Source: Natronohydrobacter sp. | Lineage (GTDB): Bacteria; Pseudomonadota; Alphaproteobacteria; Rhodobacterales; Rhodobacteraceae | Length of the DNA: 10,941 bases | Direction of reading: 5' to 3' | NCBI GenBank assembly: GCA_007118445.1 | Contig: SKRP01000185.1 | Location: forward strand, 1-10,941 | Shown: in pieces, positions 7,222 to 10,941 of the stretch | Layout: each line of letters begins with the position of its first letter | Position numbering within the stretch: the first letter of the stretch is position 1 | Translations under genes and position numbers: made by a program | Notes under the pieces: generated by a model | What the model was told of the DNA's origin: nothing | Seen by the model: only the letters and a program-made list of their open reading frames with translations | The model's database searches: none

Positions 7222-7368
7222 GCACCTCCGGCGATGCGAAGCAACCAGGCTGAAGGATGTGTTCAGCCAGGCAATCAGGTAAGCCATTTATGCGCGAGCC
7301 GCCTTGCGCTGGCGCATGTCAAATGCGCTTGCCCATTCAGCAGGATTACGCCGCCGACAGGCGCAGGT

Positions 7369-7806
7369 TCACAGCTTGCCCTTCAGGAAGCCACCCAGCA
7401 TCGACTGGATGCTGCCAGCATCCATCGCCTGCGCCTGACCTTTCGGGGTCAGTTGATCGATCATCGCAGGCAGGATCCTGGAAAGCGTGTCCGAGGTTTC
7501 CGATGCGCCCATATTCGCCTGCGATGCAAGCCGGCCGATGACATTGCCGCCGAGCGCCTGTTCGATTTCCTGCGGCGCGACTGGCGCGTTCTGACCAGAG
7601 CCAAGCCAGCTTTCAACCTTGTCACCCAGACCCACGCTCTGGAACTGGGTCAACAGGCCCGGCAATCCACCGATTGCGCTGTCTTTCGACATCAGGCCCA
7701 TCAGACCCTGCATCAGTTTCGGATTTTGCAGGACCAGACCGGCCAGACCGGCTTTCTGACCGCCACTTTTCAGGATGGCATTGGCAAGGGAATTCAGCAG
7801 GCCCAT
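7369..7806 (-). CDS. YidB-family (DUF937) protein
   Basis: A 145-residue protein beginning MGLLNSLANAILKSG with a Gly/Leu/Met-rich N-terminal half (LMQGLMGLMSKDSAIGGLPGLL). The second half has the family hallmark pattern: GDKVESWLGSGQNAPVAPQEIEQALG, then the helical NMGASETSDTLSRILPAMIDQLTPKG, and a C-terminal MLGGFLKG. This matches YidB/DUF937, small proteins of unknown function; no signal peptide is seen. The start at 7806 is chosen because it matches the family N-terminus and has GGAG six bases upstream. A longer frame back to 7923 would overlap the end of the membrane-anchor gene and adds unrelated sequence. It starts 59 bases after the anchor gene stop with no clear terminator between, so it may share that transcript, but a functional link is not implied. 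Confidence 0.9.
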   Translation of the reverse strand: MGLLNSLANAILKSGGQKAGLAGLVLQNPKLMQGLMGLMSKDSAIGGLPGLLTQFQSVGLGDKVESWLGSGQNAPVAPQEIEQALGGNVIGRLASQANMGASETSDTLSRILPAMIDQLTPKGQAQAMDAGSIQSMLGGFLKGKL

Positions 7807-7812
7807 GGGATA

Positions 7813-7816
7813 CTCC
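7813..7816 (-). promoter_or_regulatory. ribosome binding site deciding the YidB-family start
   Basis: GGAG on the minus strand, six bases before the ATG at 7806. It rules against the longer in-frame start at 7923. Confidence 0.6.
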
Positions 7817-7865
7817 GACAAAAACGTGACTACGGCCCTCAGGATAGCATGAAGACTGCGCAACG

Positions 7866-8738
7866 TCACCTTTTGCTGTAATACAGCCCGACAACATGCT
7901 CGGCCTCTGCGAAAAACAGCCATCGCTGGGCCATCATGCCTGCCAGATGCACGAACAGAGCGAGCGCGATCGTGACGTAGCTTGCGGGCAGCAACAGCAG
8001 AACCGCCGGAAGGAACGCTCCGAACACGAGCGCGATCAGCCGCAATTTGTAAGCATGTTTGCGCCCCACGACATGGACCATCTCGCGCAGCAGGTAGTTG
8101 CGCCCGGAATGGGGCGGCTCCAGCAGCCGGACCTGCCCCAGCGCCGCAAGCCCGGTGGCCGTGCCGGTGGTGCTGCCGGATTGCGCGAAGCGTTTGTCAC
8201 CGGCCACCCAATGCGCGACCATCGCCGCCGCGAGGATGAGCAACAGGAAATGGGCGAGCAGGATCTGCGCGGCGAGCATCGCCCCGCCTGCAAGTGCCGC
8301 GAGCACGAAAACCGGCGGGGTCGTCCAGTGATGCCAGCGCGGGACTGCCTTGATCTGGGTATAGATCATGGCTGTGGCGAAGATCGTGACCAGCGCAAGC
8401 GCGGCCCCGAGCCAGCCGAAGACGGGCAGCGGTGTCGCAGCGAAGACCGAACTTGCGGCATGGGGGGACATGATCGCCATGGTGGCTGTGGCCAGAACGG
8501 CCTCGCGCGACAGCCAGGAAGAGCGCCACTGCGTGAATGCCTTGAGCGCCCGCTCGGGGTGTCCGAGATGGAAGGCGGCGGCGATCAGCCCTGCCCCGGC
8601 CAGACCGTAGCCAAGCCCGAACAGAAGAAAGGCAGCGCCACCGACCGGCGCGCGCAGGCCAAGACCAAGCCAGACCAGCAGACCGAAGCCGATACCGGAC
8701 AGCACTGTGAACAGGATGAGTGAGGGCGCAGGATGCAT
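7866..8738 (-). CDS. soeC: DmsC/SoeC-type membrane anchor subunit
   Basis: A 290-residue integral membrane protein with about eight helices (roughly 7-27, 33-55, 78-97, 105-127, 141-160, 162-179, 234-251 and 256-275). Family features include FHLGHPERALKAFTQWRSSWLSREA (56-80), the segment conserved in DmsC-type anchors, and the charged loop before the last two helices (REMVHVVGRKHAYKLR). The subunit should hold the ferredoxin and molybdenum subunits at the membrane and exchange electrons with quinone. The ATG at 8738 lies only three bases after the stop of the ferredoxin gene, so the two are cotranscribed and probably coupled. The name SoeC rests on the gene set; DmsC-like anchor of another oxidoreductase is the alternative. 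Confidence 0.85.
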   Translation of the reverse strand: MHPAPSLILFTVLSGIGFGLLVWLGLGLRAPVGGAAFLLFGLGYGLAGAGLIAAAFHLGHPERALKAFTQWRSSWLSREAVLATATMAIMSPHAASSVFAATPLPVFGWLGAALALVTIFATAMIYTQIKAVPRWHHWTTPPVFVLAALAGGAMLAAQILLAHFLLLILAAAMVAHWVAGDKRFAQSGSTTGTATGLAALGQVRLLEPPHSGRNYLLREMVHVVGRKHAYKLRLIALVFGAFLPAVLLLLPASYVTIALALFVHLAGMMAQRWLFFAEAEHVVGLYYSKR

Positions 8739-8741
8739 GGA

Positions 8742-9485
8742 TCAGAGCCTTTCAAGCGCGCGGTCAAGCCAGCCGAGGAACCCTTTGGCATTTTCCGGGG
8801 CGGGGTCGCACATGCTGGTCAGATCAGGCATGTCCAGAGTGTCACGCCTGCGCGGGGGCAGGTATTTGTTCACAGGCTGCGTGCCCTGTTCCGGCATCAG
8901 GTCGAACCCGCCGCGCGCCGCTGTGAGTTTCGAGACATGGCTGTCGGGATCGGCAAAATCGCCGAAATGCCGCGCACCGGCAGGACATGTGCGCACGCAT
9001 GCGGGTTCGCGGTCTTCTTCGGGCAGGGTCTCGTTATAGATACGGTCCACGCAGAGCGTGCATTTCTTCATCACCTTCTCGGCCCCGTCCATTTCCCGCG
9101 CGCCATACGGGCAGGCCCATGCACATAACCCGCAGCCGATGCAGTCGGATTCGTTCACCAGAACGATGCCGTCTTCTTGTCGCTTGTAGCTGGCGCCTGT
9201 CGGACAGACAGTCACGCAGGGCGCATCGTCGCAATGCAGGCAGGATTTGGGGAAATGCACGACCATGGGCGGGGCCGCATCGCGCGTCACTTCGAACGTG
9301 TGGACGCGGTTGAGGAAGGCGCCTTCGGGCTCGGCCCCATAGGCGCCGAGATCCGAAAGCGGCGCGCCATAATTCTCGGTATTCCAGCCCTTGCAGGAGA
9401 TCACGCAGGCATGACAGCCAACGCAAGTGTCGAGGTCGATGACGAGGCCGAGCTTTTTTCTCGTGGTGGCAGGCAGGGTTGTCAT
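8742..9485 (-). CDS. soeB: four-cluster [4Fe-4S] ferredoxin subunit, DmsB/SoeB type
   Basis: The electron-transfer subunit of the complex, 247 residues. Sixteen cysteines form four [4Fe-4S] sets: C21/C24/C27/C31, C82/C85/C90/C94, C115/C118/C121/C125 and C142/C145/C163/C167. This is the DmsB/NrfC/PsrB arrangement that wires a molybdenum subunit to a membrane anchor. No Tat or Sec signal precedes the first cluster (MTTLPATTRKKLGLVIDLDT), in agreement with a cytoplasmic location unless carried by the catalytic subunit. The tail after residue 175 (to MPDLTSMCDPAPENAKGF) is longer than in E. coli DmsB. The Shine-Dalgarno is weak. It lies 73 bases after the catalytic subunit, with the dispersed repeat in the gap, and three bases before the anchor gene. 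Confidence 0.92.
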   Translation of the reverse strand: MTTLPATTRKKLGLVIDLDTCVGCHACVISCKGWNTENYGAPLSDLGAYGAEPEGAFLNRVHTFEVTRDAAPPMVVHFPKSCLHCDDAPCVTVCPTGASYKRQEDGIVLVNESDCIGCGLCAWACPYGAREMDGAEKVMKKCTLCVDRIYNETLPEEDREPACVRTCPAGARHFGDFADPDSHVSKLTAARGGFDLMPEQGTQPVNKYLPPRRRDTLDMPDLTSMCDPAPENAKGFLGWLDRALERL

Positions 9486-9528
9486 GGCGCGTGACTCTCT
9501 GGCGTGGGGCTGGGAGCAAGGGAAGATT

Positions 9529-9550
9529 GAGTATTTTGGGCAAGATGAAA
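9529..9550 (+). repeat. dispersed intergenic repeat, copy 2
   Basis: 21 of 22 bases match 4134-4155 (the single difference is T instead of G after GAGTATTT). It lies in the 73-base gap between the catalytic-subunit stop (9559) and the ferredoxin start (9485), again starting within nine bases after a stop codon in the minus-strand transcript. The GC-rich hairpin extension seen in copy 1 is not conserved here. Confidence 0.7.
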
Positions 9551-9558
9551 CATGAGGG

Positions 9559-10941
9559 TCAGGCTTTGACCTGATGGGTCAGGTCCTGGGGCGCTTGCGG
9601 CACGGGCGAGGTTTGTGCGGGGTGGGCCGGGTGGCTTATGCTCTGGCCTTCGGGCGCTTTCTCGATCTTCACGCGCAGGTCATACCAGGCGGCCTGACCT
9701 GTCACCGGATCGGAATTGGCCCATCGCAGGCCGTCGCCCCTGGGCGGCAGGAGTTCATGGATCAGGTGGTTGAGGAGCGCGCTTTTGGTGGCCTCGGGGG
9801 CTTCGGGGTCGAGCGCCCAGGCACCGCGGCGTTTCGCGATGGCGTTCCAGGTCCAGACAGTGCGGGCGTTGAGCGCGTCCATGCGCACGACAGGCAGGGT
9901 GATGCGGCCATGGGGCGAGGTCAGGGTCGCCCAGTCGCCCTCGGTGAACCCGTGTTCCGCCCAGATATCGCCTGAGACATAGAGCGGCGTATGGCCGTGG
10001 ATCTGGCGCAGCCATGCGTTCTGGCTGCCCCAGGAATGGTAATGCGCCATCGGGCGTTGGGTGAGCGCGTGTAGCGGGTAGTCGGCCGGGTCGGTTTCCG
10101 CATCGGTGAAGGTCGGATACCAGAGCGGCAGCGGGTCCATGGTCTCAAACAGGCGGGCGCGCAGATGGTCGGGGGGTTGGTGGTGGCCATGGCCTTCGGC
10201 GGCAAGCTGGAACTTGCGCATGGGTTCGGAATAGAGGTTGAACAGGTAGGGCTGCGGGCTGTCATAGAGGCCGCGCGCCACGGCCCAGTCCTGATAGGCA
10301 GAATTCCAGGGTTTGTAGAATTGCGCCTCTTCAGGGATATGGGTGATCCAGAAGCCGCCATTGTCGATATAGCGGTCGATCTGGTCGGGGTTGGGGGCGC
10401 CGCGGCCCGCGCCCTCACCATTGCCGCGAAAACCTGCGAGCGGGCCGACACCGGGGCGGCGTTCGTGGTTGGTGATGTAATCGGCGTAATCGGCGAATTT
10501 GGGCGTGCCGTCCTCCTTGACCATGCCGGGCAGGCCCAGCCGCGCGCCCAGATCCAGCAGCACCGACTGGAAGGGGCGCACATCGCGGTCAGGCTGCACC
10601 ACGGGCCAGCGGATGGAATCGGCCAGCGCCTCGGCCTCGCAGATCGGGCGGTCGAGAAGCGAGATACAGTCGTGGCGTTCCAGATAGGTCGTGTCGGGCA
10701 GGATCAGATCGGCGAAGGCCACCATTTCGGAGCTGTAGGCGTCGGAATAAATGATGCGCGGGATCCTGTAGCTGCCGTCGTCATTCTGGTCGGTCAGCAT
10801 TTCCATGACCGAGCTGGTGTTCATCGACGAGTTCCACGCCATATTCGCCATGTAGAGAAACAGCGTGTCGATTTCATACGGATCGCCCGCATGGGCGTTC
10901 GAGATGACCATATGCATCATGCCATGCGCGGACATCGGCGC
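9559..10941 (-). CDS. soeA: molybdopterin oxidoreductase catalytic subunit, SoeA-like, C-terminal part
   Basis: The frame runs off the right edge, so only the last 460 residues are seen; full-length relatives have about 950. The fragment starts inside the molybdopterin domain (VISNAHAGDPYEIDTLFLYMANMAWNSS) and includes ADLILPDTTYLERHD, a hallmark of bis-MGD enzymes of the DMSO-reductase family. The C-terminal molydopterin-binding domain begins near YPLHALTQRPMAHYHSWGSQ and closes with DPVTGQAAWYDLRVKI. A Pro/His-rich tail follows (about 30 residues). With the four-cluster ferredoxin and DmsC-type anchor downstream, the set matches SoeABC, the cytoplasm-facing sulfite dehydrogenase known from Allochromatium vinosum and proposed in Roseobacter-group bacteria: sulfite to sulfate, electrons to quinone. 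The [4Fe-4S] motif, Mo ligand and any Tat signal are outside the window, so substrate and location stay inferred. Confidence 0.8.
   Translation of the reverse strand, partial: APMSAHGMMHMVISNAHAGDPYEIDTLFLYMANMAWNSSMNTSSVMEMLTDQNDDGSYRIPRIIYSDAYSSEMVAFADLILPDTTYLERHDCISLLDRPICEAEALADSIRWPVVQPDRDVRPFQSVLLDLGARLGLPGMVKEDGTPKFADYADYITNHERRPGVGPLAGFRGNGEGAGRGAPNPDQIDRYIDNGGFWITHIPEEAQFYKPWNSAYQDWAVARGLYDSPQPYLFNLYSEPMRKFQLAAEGHGHHQPPDHLRARLFETMDPLPLWYPTFTDAETDPADYPLHALTQRPMAHYHSWGSQNAWLRQIHGHTPLYVSGDIWAEHGFTEGDWATLTSPHGRITLPVVRMDALNARTVWTWNAIAKRRGAWALDPEAPEATKSALLNHLIHELLPPRGDGLRWANSDPVTGQAAWYDLRVKIEKAPEGQSISHPAHPAQTSPVPQAPQDLTHQVKA

Larger units (their letters stand above)
7014..7368. other. 355-base stretch without a convincing gene
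   Basis: Lies between the convergent ends of the EAL gene and the YidB-family gene. Frames on both strands are short (below 90 codons) with unnatural composition and no Shine-Dalgarno. The stretch contains a weak hairpin at 7040-7056 and an imperfect inverted repeat at 7153-7221. On the minus strand at about 7296-7366 a short frame encodes a basic, Arg-rich tail (RRRNPAEWASAFDMRQRKAA) that ends in TAA and has an in-frame stop upstream. It could be the remnant of a lost gene, possibly mobile, but I cannot name it. Confidence 0.5.

Noticed and set aside
7030..7287. 85-codon minus-strand frame in the gap after the EAL gene
   Set aside because: No Shine-Dalgarno, Ser/Arg-rich sequence without a recognisable pattern, and it runs through the inverted repeat.
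7123..7881. 252-codon plus-strand frame
   Set aside because: Mostly antisense to the YidB-family gene, which has a clear family match and ribosome binding site.
7896..8723. 275-codon plus-strand frame
   Set aside because: Antisense to the membrane-anchor gene; its composition (Gly, Arg, Gln, His) is a shadow of a hydrophobic GC-rich gene.

Overview
The window looks like chromosomal DNA of an alphaproteobacterium of the Rhodobacteraceae. Support for this comes from the high GC of most genes, from a lysA next to a TIGR02302/DUF4175 membrane protein, from an argH followed by a tiny lipoprotein gene and a DUF2834 gene, and from a three-subunit molybdenum/iron-sulfur/DmsC-type oxidoreductase of the kind called SoeABC in Roseobacter-group bacteria. 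The genus cannot be read from the sequence. All genes lie on the minus strand except one EAL-domain gene.

Layout, left to right. Positions 1-2189 hold the first ~730 codons of a TIGR02302-family (DUF4175) membrane protein whose 3' end is outside the window. Positions 2240-2788 hold a 182-residue protein of unknown function with a PD-(D/E)XK nuclease-like pattern; its base composition is lower in GC than its neighbours. Positions 2811-4076 are lysA (diaminopimelate decarboxylase). Positions 4156-4476 are a three-helix DUF2834 membrane protein, 4473-4607 a 44-residue lipoprotein, and 4604-5995 argH (argininosuccinate lyase). These last three genes overlap by ATGA at both junctions, so argH > lipoprotein > DUF2834 > lysA > nuclease-like > TIGR02302 reads as one minus-strand series, with a plausible promoter and a good ribosome binding site before argH.

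Divergent from argH is a stand-alone EAL-domain cyclic-di-GMP phosphodiesterase (6168-7013, plus strand). It is followed by about 355 bases without a convincing gene but with an imperfect inverted repeat. Beyond that lies a YidB-family (DUF937) gene (7369-7806, minus), then an operon read right to left: a molybdopterin oxidoreductase catalytic subunit (9559-10941, its N-terminal half outside the window), a four-cluster ferredoxin subunit (8742-9485) and a DmsC-type membrane anchor (7866-8738). The best reading is a cytoplasm-facing, membrane-bound sulfite dehydrogenase, SoeABC, that passes electrons to the quinone pool. A DMSO-reductase-like or other substrate cannot be excluded from sequence alone.

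The most notable items are a 22-base element, 21/22 identical, that occurs twice, each time within nine bases after a stop codon and inside an apparent operon (4134-4155 and 9529-9550); the low-GC nuclease-like gene wedged between two housekeeping neighbours; and the overlapping argH-lipoprotein-DUF2834 chain. I saw no CRISPR array, tRNA, rRNA or intact insertion sequence, and no clear candidate for a wholly new multi-gene system.
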